A stretch of 64,000 nucleotides of DNA from Streptococcus pantholopis (GTDB lineage: Bacteria > Bacillota > Bacilli > Lactobacillales > Streptococcaceae). Below the pieces are notes generated by a model, which was given only the letters and a program-made list of their open reading frames with translations, had not been told where the DNA came from and ran no database searches. Shown here piece after piece: positions 51,282 to 60,936 of the stretch. Positions within the stretch are counted from its first letter, which is position 1. The number at the start of each line of letters is the position of its first letter. Where the stretch lies: contig NZ_CP014699.1 of the NCBI RefSeq assembly GCF_001642085.1, forward strand, positions 62,001 through 126,000, read 5' to 3'. Both the position numbers and the translations under genes were made by a program.

Positions 51282-52030
51282 TTGCTGAACCAAATTTCAA
51301 TGCGGCTGGGGTCGGAGATAACCAGCAGTTCTTCTTTACGATCGAGATAAACAACTTGCCCCTTGTCTTCAAGCTGCTTTTTCAGCTCAAGCAGATTGTA
51401 ATCTTTCGGAACTTTAACTTCCAGATATTCTAAATCCCAAGTATGACTCGGTTCAGCAGCCAAATCTTCGCCTTGTGCTGCTGCAAATACCAGCTCTAAT
51501 GGAAAATGAACAGGGAGCAGTTCTTGATAAAATGTTTGTGACAAAGCGGGGTCAGTAGCATTTACGGCCAGTCTGTCAAACTGAAAAGCCGACAGCCCCT
51601 TGAAGTCAGGATTCTTATCCAGATGGGGCGGGACAATTTCTATTAAATTTTTCACATTTTCTTCGGCATGCAGCAAGAAGAGATCTCCTTGCGGGGACAA
51701 GGCTTCAAAGGCATAGCCTTCTTTTCCTTTGTATATTTTTTGTGCGGCTGCTCCATTTGCCAGTAAGTCTGAAATTTCGGAAGGATTTTCTGCTTTTAAG
51801 GTGATTTTATTGAGTTTTTTGTTCCCTCTGACAGCACGGGTCTCGGGATCAGGTGATTCCTCAATTAATAATAGTTGATTCTGCTTATTCCAAGCTGAAA
51901 AAAAAGCCAGCGTATTTTCTTCGCCAAGCAGACGCAGGCCCAGAGTCTGTTGATAAAAAGCAATATTCTGGTCACGGTTGTCGACCCGCAAAGCGATTGC
52001 TTTAAAAGTCATACGGTCAAATAAAGTCAT
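51278..52030 (-). CDS. cppA: CppA family protein (VOC superfamily)
   Basis: 250 aa. Two vicinal-oxygen-chelate-like halves: CppA_N at about 1-125 (FKAIALRVDNRDQNIAFYQQTLGLRLLGEENTLAFFSAW) and CppA_C at about 145-248 (FDRLAVNATDPALSQTFYQELLPV). Pneumococcal CppA was described as degrading complement C3, but the fold is that of glyoxalase/dioxygenase proteins and no protease motif is visible. There is no signal peptide. First gene of a two-gene operon with a serine hydrolase. Confidence 0.88.
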   Translation of the reverse strand: MTLFDRMTFKAIALRVDNRDQNIAFYQQTLGLRLLGEENTLAFFSAWNKQNQLLLIEESPDPETRAVRGNKKLNKITLKAENPSEISDLLANGAAAQKIYKGKEGYAFEALSPQGDLFLLHAEENVKNLIEIVPPHLDKNPDFKGLSAFQFDRLAVNATDPALSQTFYQELLPVHFPLELVFAAAQGEDLAAEPSHTWDLEYLEVKVPKDYNLLELKKQLEDKGQVVYLDRKEELLVISDPSRIEIWFSK

Positions 52031-52186
52031 CAGGTATTCTCACGCTCCTTTCTTTTAGTTTAGCCAAATTTTCTCTATTTGACAAGAAATTATCGGTTTT
52101 GAAAGAAATAAGTGAGGTGTCGGTCAGCAAGTGCTGCCAAGCCGGTATTGACTGCCTAATGAGCTGCGGTTGTAAATGTTAGGGGG

Positions 52187-52235
52187 ATTCGGAAATTTCT
52201 GGCTACTGCCAGTCGTAGACATTTGAAGTTTTGTA
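52187..52235 (+). repeat. dispersed repeat remnant 23
   Basis: About 49 bp resembling the junction of an internal module (ATTTCTGGCTACTGCC, GTAGACATTTGAAG). Highly decayed. Confidence 0.5.
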
Positions 52236-52241
52236 TCATAA

Positions 52242-52276
52242 TAAAAAAAGATTGAAGAGACAATCCTCTCCAATCT
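52242..52276 (-). terminator. glpF terminator
   Basis: On the minus strand AGATTGGAGAG pairs with CTCTTCAATCT (one wobble), followed by seven T. It lies six bp past the glpF stop. Confidence 0.85.
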
Positions 52277-52281
52277 GATGA

Positions 52282-53127
52282 TTAGGTATAAAGCCACTTA
52301 TATAAAGCGATAGCGGTAATTGATGCAAGAATAGGAGCTACTACAGGCACCCAAGCATACCACCATTTAGAATCGCCCTTATGTTTTCCAAGAACAGATA
52401 CAGGCAGCAAGGCGTGAAGAATACGAGGACCTAAGTCACGTGCAGGATTAAGTCCGGGACCGGTAGGGCCGCCGAGGCTGGTTACTAAGGCCATGACTAA
52501 GAAACCAAGAGCGATGTGTGCAACAGCCAGACTGCCGTTTGTATAGAGTCCGGCTTGTTCAGTTGCAACAGTTGAATCATATCCTAGCTCAGTCAACCTT
52601 GTAATCAGTTCGGCTCCAAAATAATTTTTAGTCATAGCTATGGCGCCTGAGAAAAGAACAAAAGAGCCGAAAAATTCATTGATAAAGCCGTTAATCCAAG
52701 CCGCTTGCCGTGTTTCCTGCGAACCGCTGTCTATAGCTGAAATGGTTGAGAAGGAGCCTAAGATAGCGTTAGGATTTTCTGTTTGCAGATAGTAAGGACG
52801 GTGTGTGGCTACAACAACTGCCTGTCCGGCCATCGCTCCTAAGAGCTGAGCCAAGATGTAAGGCGCCACATGTTCCCAAGGGAAATACCCGGAAACAGCC
52901 AAGCCCAAAGTGAAGGCAGGGTTAATGTGGTTGCCTGATACGTTACCGAACATCAGCGCAGGAATCATGACTCCCATACCATAGCCGATAGCGATAGTCA
53001 GCCAGCCGCTGGCATGCCCTTTTGTGCCTTTTAATTCAACATTAGCAACAGCTCCGTTTCCGAGTATCAAAAGGATAGCTGTTCCTAAAAATTCTGTGAT
53101 ATACTTCACAGTCCATGCTACATCCAT
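52282..53127 (-). CDS. glpF: MIP family aquaglyceroporin (glycerol facilitator)
   Basis: 281 aa, six membrane helices with two half-helices carrying the NPA boxes: HINPAFTLGL and GLNPARDLGPR. The Asp after the second NPAR indicates a glycerol-conducting rather than water-only pore. It lies divergent from pepX as in lactococci and streptococci, where this gene is known as gla/glpF. A cre-like site lies between the two genes. Minus-strand TTTTGGAGGG precedes the ATG. Confidence 0.93.
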   Translation of the reverse strand: MDVAWTVKYITEFLGTAILLILGNGAVANVELKGTKGHASGWLTIAIGYGMGVMIPALMFGNVSGNHINPAFTLGLAVSGYFPWEHVAPYILAQLLGAMAGQAVVVATHRPYYLQTENPNAILGSFSTISAIDSGSQETRQAAWINGFINEFFGSFVLFSGAIAMTKNYFGAELITRLTELGYDSTVATEQAGLYTNGSLAVAHIALGFLVMALVTSLGGPTGPGLNPARDLGPRILHALLPVSVLGKHKGDSKWWYAWVPVVAPILASITAIALYKWLYT

Positions 53128-53216
53128 GTGTGTTTATTCCCTCCAAAAGTTAATATTGTTTAGACAAGTACCATTTTATCAAGTATAATAAACAATGTAA
53201 AGCTATTTAAGAGAAA

Positions 53217-53230
53217 TAAAAACGTTTACT
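53217..53230. promoter_or_regulatory. cre-like site between glpF and pepX
   Basis: TAAAAACGTTTACT differs from TGWAANCGNTNWCA at positions 2 and 14. It lies 15 bp before the pepX start and 90 bp before the glpF start, so CcpA could act on either. Confidence 0.55.
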
Positions 53231-53244
53231 TGAAGGGATTTTCT

Positions 53245-55530
53245 ATGAAATATAACCAGTATTCTTACCTATCTGTCTCACAGGAGCGCATGCTTTCCGA
53301 GCTGAAATCCCTGAATTTCAGCCTTTCAGAAGCACAATCGGATAAAAGCAATCTGGAGAGTTTTGTTCGTCAGACTTTTTTTCATTATCATGATAGCGAT
53401 TATGCACTGGCGAATATGATAGCCGATTTTGAAACAGATTTGCTGAGTTTTTTTCGTTCAGACCTTCCCTTATCAGCTGCTGTTTTTGACATGGTTGCCC
53501 TGCAGCTTTTAGGTTTTATTCCCCGCCTTGATTTTACGGATACAGCTGCCTTTGTCCGTGAGATGGGTTTTCCTGTACATTATCGAAGCGGTCAGGTGAT
53601 TCCGGCTCTCTATCGCCTTTTGCTTTGCCGGATGAAAAAAGGCATGACTTTGCTGGATGACCTTGTCAGCAAGGGACTGCTTCCGTTGGATAACAGCTAC
53701 CGTTTTTTTAATGGAAAGAGTTTAGCAACCTTTGATACGGGCCGGCTTATCCGCGAAGCTGTATATGTGGAAACACCGCTTGATACAGATAATGACGGTC
53801 AGCTTGATTTGGTTAAAGTTTTTATTATCCGCCATGCTACACAGCATAAACTCCCTGTGATTATGACGGCCAGTCCTTACCATCAGGGGGTCAATATTCC
53901 TGCTAATGATAAAAGACTTCATAAGATGGAAGGGGAGCTTTCTGTCAAACAGACCGGAGCCATCACTGTACAGGAAAGTGAAACAGCTGTTTTACCAGTC
54001 CCTGACAACTCTCAGCCGATCGGCCAGGCAGAAGAAACCTTCAGCTATACTGACAGTTACGGTCTTAATGATTACCTTTTGGCTCGCGGATTTGCCAATA
54101 TCTATGTTTCTGGGATAGGGACTGCAGGATCTGATGGTTTTATGACCAGCGGCGATTATAGGCAGATTGAGAGTTTTAAGGCTGTCATTGACTGGCTGAA
54201 TGGCAGAAATACAGCTTATTCCAGCCACAGGCGTGATAAAAAGGTCTTGGCTGATTGGGCCAGCGGTTTGGTTGCAACGACAGGGAAATCCTATTTGGGA
54301 ACCTTGTCAACGGGTCTCGCAACGACTGGTGTGGACGGCCTTAAGGTGATTATTGCTGAGTCTGGTATTTCTTCTTGGTATGATTATTATCGGGAAAACG
54401 GGCTGGTTTGCAGCCCGGGAGGTTATCCGGGGGAAGACTTGGACGTGCTGACGGAGTTGACCTATTCCCGTAATTTACTGCCTGGGGACAGTCTGCGCAA
54501 CAACGATGCCTATCAAAGCTGGCTTGACGGTCAGTCGGCCTGCCTCGACCGCATAAATGGTGATTACAATCAGTACTGGCATGATCGCAATTATCTGCCC
54601 TATGCCCATAAAATAAATTGTACTGCTGTCTACACTCATGGTCTGCAAGATTGGAATGTAAAGCCCCGTCAGGTTTATAAGATAGTTAAGGCGCTGCCTG
54701 CTCATATTCAAAAGCATCTTTTTCTTCATCAGGGTGAGCATGTTTACCTGCATAATTGGCAGTCAATCGACTTTCGCGAAAGTATGAACACACTCTTATC
54801 TGAGAAAATGCTGGGGCAAAATCATCATCTGGACCTGCCGGCTGTTATTTGGCAGGACAACAGAAGTGAGCAGACCTGGCAGAGTCTGGAAAGCTTTGGT
54901 GGGGGAGATGCTCAAATCCGACTGCCGCTGGGCAATAAGAAGCAGCCTATCCATAACCGTTATGAGGCAGCGGATTTTGCCCACTATGGTAAAGACTTCA
55001 ACGATTTCAAGGCGGATTTATTCGCCGGCAGAGCTAATCAAATCACAGTCGATTTTCAATTAGAGAATGATATCTTTCTGAATGGTGAAATAAGGCTGGA
55101 CCTTGCATTAAAATCAAACTGCAACAAAGGTCTCATTTCTGCACAGCTTCTTGATTACGGTATGAAAAAAAGGCTGACAGACCGGCCGCATCTTATCGAA
55201 TCGGCTGCCATCGATAACGGACAAAATTTTGCCCGCGAAGACCTGCGTGAACTGCCTTTGCAAGCGACGCCGCACCGAGTGATTACTAAAGGCGTTCTTA
55301 ATCTCCAAAACAGGACAGATTTACTGCTTGTTGAGGCTGTTGAACCGGATGCTTGGATGAGGGTTTCTCTTAAACTGCAGCCCAGTCTATATAAACTTTT
55401 AAAGGGCGATACCTTGCGTCTTTTGCTCTATACCACCGACTTTGAGCACACTGTTCGCGATAACAGCGACTACACTCTGACGGTTGACCTTGCTCAATCC
55501 TATATGGCTATTCCTGTCAATGCCGAATGA
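53245..55530 (+). CDS. pepX: Xaa-Pro dipeptidyl-peptidase
   Basis: 761 aa from ATG 53245, behind AAGGG. The catalytic triad fits Lactococcus PepX within one residue: Ser349 (GKSYLGTL), Asp469 (GLQDWNV) and His499 (QGEHVY). Small N-terminal helical domain, alpha/beta-hydrolase domain, and C-terminal jelly-roll. It removes X-Pro dipeptides from peptides in the cytoplasm, important for use of casein or collagen. Upstream in-frame ATG 53230 lacks a site. Own terminator at 55603. Confidence 0.96.
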   Translation: MKYNQYSYLSVSQERMLSELKSLNFSLSEAQSDKSNLESFVRQTFFHYHDSDYALANMIADFETDLLSFFRSDLPLSAAVFDMVALQLLGFIPRLDFTDTAAFVREMGFPVHYRSGQVIPALYRLLLCRMKKGMTLLDDLVSKGLLPLDNSYRFFNGKSLATFDTGRLIREAVYVETPLDTDNDGQLDLVKVFIIRHATQHKLPVIMTASPYHQGVNIPANDKRLHKMEGELSVKQTGAITVQESETAVLPVPDNSQPIGQAEETFSYTDSYGLNDYLLARGFANIYVSGIGTAGSDGFMTSGDYRQIESFKAVIDWLNGRNTAYSSHRRDKKVLADWASGLVATTGKSYLGTLSTGLATTGVDGLKVIIAESGISSWYDYYRENGLVCSPGGYPGEDLDVLTELTYSRNLLPGDSLRNNDAYQSWLDGQSACLDRINGDYNQYWHDRNYLPYAHKINCTAVYTHGLQDWNVKPRQVYKIVKALPAHIQKHLFLHQGEHVYLHNWQSIDFRESMNTLLSEKMLGQNHHLDLPAVIWQDNRSEQTWQSLESFGGGDAQIRLPLGNKKQPIHNRYEAADFAHYGKDFNDFKADLFAGRANQITVDFQLENDIFLNGEIRLDLALKSNCNKGLISAQLLDYGMKKRLTDRPHLIESAAIDNGQNFAREDLRELPLQATPHRVITKGVLNLQNRTDLLLVEAVEPDAWMRVSLKLQPSLYKLLKGDTLRLLLYTTDFEHTVRDNSDYTLTVDLAQSYMAIPVNAE

Positions 55531-55600
55531 GTTTCAGACAGGTTTCTTGCAGCTACTTCTAAATGCCGCTTGCTCAGAACAAAACCATCTGTAACATGAA

Positions 55601-55637
55601 CAAACGAGCTAGGCCATTCGCCTAACTCGTTTTTTAA
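55601..55637 (+). terminator. pepX terminator
   Basis: AACGAGCTAGGC (55603-55614) pairs with GCCTAACTCGTT (55620-55631) with one mismatch, then T-run. Confidence 0.8.
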
Positions 55638-55661
55638 GGGCACTGTTTTTGAAACTTATGT

Positions 55662-58055
55662 TTAAAAAAATGCTTCAATATCAGCCTGGCTGATTCCAAT
55701 CATCGGGTCAATTGTTAACAGATTATCTTCGGTTAATCTGAAGCTATCAGTTTGCTGATTTGAGGCAGACGGTGTCTTCTTATCACTTTCTCTTTCAGTA
55801 CTGCTTTCGGGAAAATTCTGCTTTTCATTGGCAGCCGCATTTTTCTGACTGCTTTGCTGAAAGCGCTCGACCAAATAGGTTTTGCGCATAGCGCCTTGCG
55901 TTTTAACAGCTGTATCAAAGGCCGACAGTTCTCCCAGCATAACCAGTTTGCTTTTGGAGCGGGTAATGGCAGTGTAAATCAGGTTGCGCTGCAAGAGGCG
56001 GCCGCTCTGATGGGTTACAGGCAGGATAACAACCTGAAATTCACTGCCCTGCGATTTGTGGATACTCATCGCATAAGCCAATGTCAGTTTATGCCATTCA
56101 TTGCGGGGGTAAGTGAGCTCTGTTCCATCAAAACGGACCGCAATTTCATCTTGTTTGGACTCAGTATACTTAGCGGGAATCAAATCGTCAATATAACCGA
56201 TATCCCCATTAAAAACATTCAGCTCAGCATCATTGAGCAAATGGAGCACCTTATCATTTTTTCGGAAACGAGTCTCATTAAAAAGGAATTCTACAGTATC
56301 GTCTAAGGGATTGAGAAGATCCTGAAGCAGTCTGTTAAGATTGTCGATGCCTGCCGGGCCGCGGTACATGGGAGCCAGAACCTGAATTTCTTCTTTTGCG
56401 ATACCGCTTTTAATAGCAGAACTAACGATTTTACTGACCATATCCGGGATATGCTGACCTTGGGCTTCAAAGTAGGAGCGGTCAGCTTTTTTGTCTGTAA
56501 AATCAGCCGGCAGCTCACCTTTTTTTATTTGACTGGCTAATGTAACGATAGTCGATGTTTCTGACTGTCTGAAAATTTTAGTCAAAGCAATCTGCGGCAG
56601 CCTCTTAATTTTTAAAAGGTCGGTCAAAACCTGGCCGGGTCCGACAGAAGGCAGCTGGTCGCTGTCTCCGACAATAATAAGCTGTGTATGGGAAGGCAGC
56701 GCGCTAAAAAGCTGGTGCGCCAGCCATGTATCAACCATTGAAAATTCATCAACAATCATTAAATCACAGTCCAAATAATCTTCAATAGGGTGATAGTCAT
56801 TGTCGCCCGTAAGACCTAAATGACGATGAATAGTTGCGCTGGGGAGTCCGGTTAATTCATTGAGACGTCGGGCAGCCCGACCTGTCGGGGCAGCCAGCAT
56901 GATGGGAAGGTCGCTTAATTTGCTGTCAGTAAGCTTATTCAGACGGGTGTAAGCTCCAATTATACCGTTGATAACAGTCGTTTTGCCGGTCCCCGGTCCT
57001 CCTGTAAGCAAGAAGACCTTACTGCTGAGCGCCTGTTTGATGGCTTGTTTTTGTATCTCATCATAAGCGAGCTTCTCCTCTTTTTCCAAATCAGCGACTG
57101 TTTTTTCGAGCTCAGATTCAGAAAAAGTCTCTTCTAAAGGCCGGTCAAGAATACGTTTAAGGTGGTTTTTAATACCTGCTTCTGCTGAAAAAAGGCTGTT
57201 GTCAAAAATTTTAGTTTCGATATTTTTGACCCTATCTTCAGCGATAAGCCGGCTCAGTTCATGAGCAACAGTAGCAGGATCCAGTTCTATCGGTCTGGCT
57301 TCTTCCAGAAGACCGATAGCTTTTTCCAGAAGATCCCGTGCTTCAACATAGGTATCACCTTGCCTGACAGCAGTTTCCAGAAGGCTATGAACAAGTGCTG
57401 CGCGCAGCCGCTGGGGTGAGCTGCTTTCAATCCCCAGTTCATCTGCCAGATGATCCGCCATTTTAAACCCGACCCCTTGGATATCTTCAACCAGCTGGTA
57501 AGGATTTGTTTCTATAATTTGCAGAGTTTCGGTCTGGTAATAATCAAAAATACGAAAAGCTAGACGATTACTAAGGCCGTATTCAGCTAACTTGGCAAGA
57601 ATCTGTTCAGTACCATAGTTCAGTTTTAAAGCAGCAATAAAATTATCCTTGCTAGCCTTGGACAAACCGCGAATGGTATCCAATTTTTCCGGTTCTTCCA
57701 AAATTTTGTCAATCGTCCGATCACCGTAAAGAGCAATGATTTTTTCAGCTGTCTTTTTCCCAATCCCTTTAAAATGATTGCTGGAAAAATATTTAACCAG
57801 TCCGGAAGAAGAGGGCTTTGTCCGCTCATAACGGCTGATTTTAAGCTGCTCACCGTACTTAGGGTGCTGAACCAGCTCTCCCCAAAAAGTATAATTTTCT
57901 CCCTCTATAATATCAGCAACAGTACCTGTTACAATAATTTCATAATCAGAAAAAGGGCTGTCGGTATCTTCGATTTCTAAAAGCAGGATTTTAAAGAAAT
58001 TGCTACTGTTTTCAAAAATAATACGTTCGATGCTGCCGGAAAAATAATATTCCAT
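55662..58055 (-). CDS. recD2: SF1B DNA helicase RecD2
   Basis: 797 aa. N-terminal extension (1-320) typical of RecD2, with helix-hairpin-helix repeats (HFKGIGKKTAEKIIALYG, IRGLSKASKDNF, DIQGVGFKMADHLADEL). Helicase motifs: Walker A GGPGTGKTT, DEFSM (motif II), GDSDQLPSVGPG (motif III), and ending SIHKSQGSEF and YTAITRSK. A 5'-3' helicase in DNA repair that works without RecBC. The C-terminal 70 residues are polar and low-complexity. A compact repeat ends 17 bp before the ATG. Confidence 0.95.
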   Translation of the reverse strand: MEYYFSGSIERIIFENSSNFFKILLLEIEDTDSPFSDYEIIVTGTVADIIEGENYTFWGELVQHPKYGEQLKISRYERTKPSSSGLVKYFSSNHFKGIGKKTAEKIIALYGDRTIDKILEEPEKLDTIRGLSKASKDNFIAALKLNYGTEQILAKLAEYGLSNRLAFRIFDYYQTETLQIIETNPYQLVEDIQGVGFKMADHLADELGIESSSPQRLRAALVHSLLETAVRQGDTYVEARDLLEKAIGLLEEARPIELDPATVAHELSRLIAEDRVKNIETKIFDNSLFSAEAGIKNHLKRILDRPLEETFSESELEKTVADLEKEEKLAYDEIQKQAIKQALSSKVFLLTGGPGTGKTTVINGIIGAYTRLNKLTDSKLSDLPIMLAAPTGRAARRLNELTGLPSATIHRHLGLTGDNDYHPIEDYLDCDLMIVDEFSMVDTWLAHQLFSALPSHTQLIIVGDSDQLPSVGPGQVLTDLLKIKRLPQIALTKIFRQSETSTIVTLASQIKKGELPADFTDKKADRSYFEAQGQHIPDMVSKIVSSAIKSGIAKEEIQVLAPMYRGPAGIDNLNRLLQDLLNPLDDTVEFLFNETRFRKNDKVLHLLNDAELNVFNGDIGYIDDLIPAKYTESKQDEIAVRFDGTELTYPRNEWHKLTLAYAMSIHKSQGSEFQVVILPVTHQSGRLLQRNLIYTAITRSKSKLVMLGELSAFDTAVKTQGAMRKTYLVERFQQSSQKNAAANEKQNFPESSTERESDKKTPSASNQQTDSFRLTEDNLLTIDPMIGISQADIEAFF

Positions 58056-58072
58056 AAAACCCTCTTACAAAC

Positions 58073-58179
58073 AAGATACAAAGCCCGTTTAAAACGCAAA
58101 AGGAAAATAGGGGGCTGACTGACGAATCACAAGATTCTAAGTCAGGACATCTTTTTCCCGCAGCGTTTAGGGCGTGTTT
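58073..58179 (-). repeat. dispersed repeat copy 24, compact form (before recD2)
   Basis: 107 bp. Basal helix CTAAACGC/GCGTTTTAAA; middle CTGACTT with AGTCAG; apical GAATC-TTGT-GATTC. GTATCTT is followed by GTTTGTAAGAGGG and the recD2 ATG. Confidence 0.92.
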
Positions 58180-58186
58180 AATTAAC

Positions 58187-58275
58187 AAGATACAAAGCCC
58201 GTTACAAGAGCCCAGCAAAAATGACGGTAAGACAGAAATCTATGATTTCGCAGACACACCTCTGTGCTAGATAAG
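58187..58275 (-). repeat. dispersed repeat copy 25, partial
   Basis: Right arm with AGAGCCCAGC type stem and an internal-module hairpin GAAATC-ATA-GATTTC; the rest is missing. Directly abuts copy 24. Confidence 0.8.
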
Positions 58276-58285
58276 CAGAAGTGTT

Positions 58286-58322
58286 TAAAAAAAGCCGGAA
58301 AGGGCGCGGCGTTCCGGGCTTT
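58286..58322 (-). terminator. lepB terminator
   Basis: On the minus strand AAAGCCCGGAA pairs with TTCCGGCTTT (one bulge), followed by seven T, right at the lepB stop. Confidence 0.85.
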
Positions 58323-58914
58323 AACTAATGAAGCCGATACTTGATAACGGCCAGAAACGAAACTTAACTTCACCGGCTATAGCGCTTTCAGCAAAAGTGC
58401 CAACTTCACGGCTGTCTTTAGACACAATGCGGTCATCTCCCAGCAGATAATACTGCCCTTCAGGGACTTGGACAGTAAAATTGGCTTGGCCGTCAGCATC
58501 CGTTGTAAATGCTGTTGCCTGAGCGGCTAATTCCTGAAAGAGAGGGCTGTAAGAGTAGGTGCTTTGAAGTTTATCCTGAGTAAATTTTTCCTTATAGGCA
58601 TCTAGGTAAGCTTCATCTACTTCCTCGCCATTAACAGTAAGGACATCATTATTATAGGCAATCGTGTCCCCAGGCATTCCGATGACGCGTTTAACAACCT
58701 GCTTGGTTTGGCCATCTTCCGTTTCGTCGGCGACTACGATATCAAAACGCTGAATCTTAGCAGTTTTGACCATGATCAAACGGTCACCCTCAGCCAGAGT
58801 AGGATCCATGGAATGACCATCAACTTGAACCGGAATAAAGATAAATAAACGCAGTAAAACAATAGCCGTAATCAAAAGGGTGAAGGGGCCCCATTCTTTG
58901 ATAAATTTTCTCAT
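58321..58914 (-). CDS. lepB: signal peptidase I
   Basis: 197 aa with one N-terminal membrane helix (about 12-28). Catalytic Ser35 (GHSMDPTL) and Lys75 (VVKRVIGMPGD) are present, as is the C-terminal GDDRIVSKDSREVG box. It removes N-terminal signal peptides from exported proteins on the outer membrane face. It follows rnhC by 14 bp and shares its transcript. A hairpin ends the pair before recD2, which has its own repeat-containing leader. Confidence 0.95.
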   Translation of the reverse strand: MRKFIKEWGPFTLLITAIVLLRLFIFIPVQVDGHSMDPTLAEGDRLIMVKTAKIQRFDIVVADETEDGQTKQVVKRVIGMPGDTIAYNNDVLTVNGEEVDEAYLDAYKEKFTQDKLQSTYSYSPLFQELAAQATAFTTDADGQANFTVQVPEGQYYLLGDDRIVSKDSREVGTFAESAIAGEVKFRFWPLSSIGFIS

Positions 58915-58928
58915 ATACTTCCTTATTA

Positions 58929-59831
58929 TTATTTTTTTAACAGTAATTGTGCTTTTTGAGTATTGGCAAAATGAAGTTTTGCCGTACGGGCCAGGCCGGA
59001 CATGCCGTAAGCGGCTAAAATTTTGCTCGCTGTCATATCCGATTGGGAACCGGCTCCGCTGGGTAAACGGTAGCCGATTTCCTGCCCCAGTTTTGTTAGA
59101 TTTTCTAAAAAGAGCTTGCGGGCAATGATGGAACTGACTGCTACAGCCAGATACTTGGCCTCAGCCTTTTCTTCCAGACAGACAGCTTGGCTGAAGCGGT
59201 TGCTTTCTTTTTGCAGATATTTTTGATAATTTCTGGAACTGGTAAAGGCATCAATAATAATTTTGTCAGGCTGCAGCCCTTTTTGCAGCAGCAAAAAAAT
59301 GGCTTGATTATGCAGGGCTACTTTGACAGAAACGGCGTTGTGCTGTTTATTTTTACCGACAACCTCATTATATTTCTGCGGTGACAGAAAGAGTGCTTGA
59401 TAAGGGATTTCTCTTTCCAGAATTGGAGCAATTTGTAAGATTTTAGAATCTGTTAATTGTTTGGAATCAGCAACACCTAATTTTTTCAGCACATCATGTT
59501 TCTCAGGGGCAACAAAACTGGCTACAACAGCAAGACCGCCAAAATAAGAGCCGTTTCCGACCTCATCAGAACCAATTAATGACACTTTTTCGTTCCGGAT
59601 CTCCGGCTGCTTAGAGGGGCTAGAGGCTTTCAGTCCTAGTTTTTGAGCAACACTTTCAACCTGGCTGCCCTGCAGGACAACCTTACCGGACGTATAGATG
59701 AGAATCGTCACTTGTTCAAGTTTGGCAGCGAAAACGACATAGGGATTGTGATGTGGAATCTGCTGATTAACCAGACGCTTCTGCAAATCTGCCAGAGCTT
59801 TTTTATCCGGCTTTGCAACAAAAGTTTTCAT
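58929..59831 (-). CDS. rnhC: ribonuclease HIII
   Basis: 300 aa. N-terminal TBP-like substrate-binding domain (1-80), then the RNase H2/H3 fold with [23 protein letters not shown] (metal Asp-Glu), [10 protein letters not shown] and IIDAFTSS. It cuts RNA in RNA-DNA hybrids. The minus-strand -10 TGATAGAAT ends only seven bases before the ATG and there is no clear ribosome binding site, so the mRNA may be leaderless. First gene of rnhC-lepB. Confidence 0.95.
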   Translation of the reverse strand: MKTFVAKPDKKALADLQKRLVNQQIPHHNPYVVFAAKLEQVTILIYTSGKVVLQGSQVESVAQKLGLKASSPSKQPEIRNEKVSLIGSDEVGNGSYFGGLAVVASFVAPEKHDVLKKLGVADSKQLTDSKILQIAPILEREIPYQALFLSPQKYNEVVGKNKQHNAVSVKVALHNQAIFLLLQKGLQPDKIIIDAFTSSRNYQKYLQKESNRFSQAVCLEEKAEAKYLAVAVSSIIARKLFLENLTKLGQEIGYRLPSGAGSQSDMTASKILAAYGMSGLARTAKLHFANTQKAQLLLKK

Positions 59832-59838
59832 ACCTAAT

Positions 59839-59844
59839 ATTCTA
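59839..59844 (-). promoter_or_regulatory. extended -10 box directly upstream of rnhC
   Basis: Minus-strand TGATAGAAT with hexamer 59839-59844, seven bases before ATG 59831; a weak TTTTAA -35 is 17 bp further upstream. Confidence 0.55.
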
Positions 59845-59971
59845 TCACAAAAAGCTAAAAGTTAAAAAAATTCTCCTTGCCTTATTGTAGAATAACTTTT
59901 TCAGCGTTATAATAAAAGAAAGGAAAGCGGTTTCAATTTTATTTTTTAGTGTTAAAAGGAGGGTGATGGTT

Positions 59972-60532
59972 ATGAAAAGAACACTTCAATTTGTGGGAAC
60001 TTTGCTTATTGCTCTTGTTCTAATTGTCTTTATGTCAGCTGTGCGCAGTGAAGAGACCACAACGAACTCCAGTGAGTCTGCTTCGGAACAAGTGGTGCCA
60101 GAAGATACCTTGCCGGAAATAGCTGTTATAGAAAAACCAACTGTTAATCAACCTTCTGCCGGAGACAAGCTTATCTCGGGAACTGGGAAAGCAGGAACTG
60201 TCATCAGACTCTATATTTTTACTGCAGAAACTTATCAAAACTATGTTTCGATTAGTTCTAACTATCCTGCTACCGTTTCTGAGATGGTAGAAGTCGGACA
60301 AGACGGAAAGTGGAGCGTAGATCTGACTGGCAGGCTGTCAGATATAGACGGCAGTACTTATAATTTAACAGCAGGGCATGTTGTAGCTGTTAAGGCGATG
60401 ACGCTGGATAATGCAAATATTGTGACTGGTATGTCAGAGGAAGTAGCTGTAACTGTTGCCTCTGCACAAGGAGGTTCTGCTGAAAAGGCAGAAACAAAGA
60501 AACTGCCGAATACCAGTGCCTTGCCTGAATGA
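59972..60532 (+). CDS. secreted protein ending in an LPNTS motif, possibly truncated
   Basis: 186 aa from ATG 59972, nine bases after AAGGAGG. N-terminal signal sequence (KRTLQFVGTLLIALVLIVFMSAVRS), a Ser/Glu/Thr-rich stretch, and a domain of Ig-like/bacterial adhesin appearance (PTVNQPSAGDKLISGTGKAGTVIRLYI, then QDGKWSVDLTGRL), like the repeated units of streptococcal surface proteins. It ends KKLPNTSALPE with no following membrane segment or basic tail, so a usual sortase signal is incomplete: LPNTS replaces LPNTG. It is followed 400 bp later by a class B sortase gene. Function unknown. Confidence 0.75.
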   Translation: MKRTLQFVGTLLIALVLIVFMSAVRSEETTTNSSESASEQVVPEDTLPEIAVIEKPTVNQPSAGDKLISGTGKAGTVIRLYIFTAETYQNYVSISSNYPATVSEMVEVGQDGKWSVDLTGRLSDIDGSTYNLTAGHVVAVKAMTLDNANIVTGMSEEVAVTVASAQGGSAEKAETKKLPNTSALPE

Positions 60533-60650
60533 TTGCTCCAATGAGAGAGGGGGAACAGTGTCAGATGTCAGATACCATTTTACCCTTTCCCAAGGACTGC
60601 TGGGTTAAGACTGCTTTTTCTGCAGTAGCTGTTATTTTGTGATATACGGC

Positions 60651-60688
60651 AAGAGTTTGGGAGTTTTTCCCAAACTCTTAGAATTTTT
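60651..60688 (+). terminator. terminator after the LPNTS-protein gene
   Basis: Perfect 12-bp stem AAGAGTTTGGGA (60651-60662) with TCCCAAACTCTT (60668-60679), then AGA and six T. Confidence 0.88.
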
Positions 60689-60751
60689 TCTTATCTGACG
60701 CTAATTAAGCAATCTAAAAAAGACAGACAGCTTTACAGCAGTCTGTTACGG

Positions 60752-60885
60752 TACAAAAGACTGTAAAACAGCAAAGGAAAAAGGCGGTAAGTCCTATCCC
60801 TCTGATTTCGTCTGTGCTCTTCTGAGAGAACGGCTTGGCTGCGGTTGGCTGTTCAGTCAACAAAGGTTTCAGGTGTAACAGCTGA
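60752..60885 (-). repeat. dispersed repeat copy 26, degenerate
   Basis: On the plus strand GGTACAAAAGACTGTAAAACAGC recalls the right arm, followed by GGCGGTAAGTCC and a decayed internal module to about 60885. Points away from the sortase gene. Confidence 0.6.
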
Positions 60886-60936
60886 AGATAAGACAAAGAG
60901 TACGATATAAGATAAGGCTTTTTCAAGGAGGAAGCT

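Larger units (their letters stand above)
60533..60936. other. gene-free interval before the class B sortase gene
   Basis: 404 bp without a gene. Holds a strong terminator at 60651-60688 and a decayed repeat at 60752-60885. Nothing else was recognised. Confidence 0.7.
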
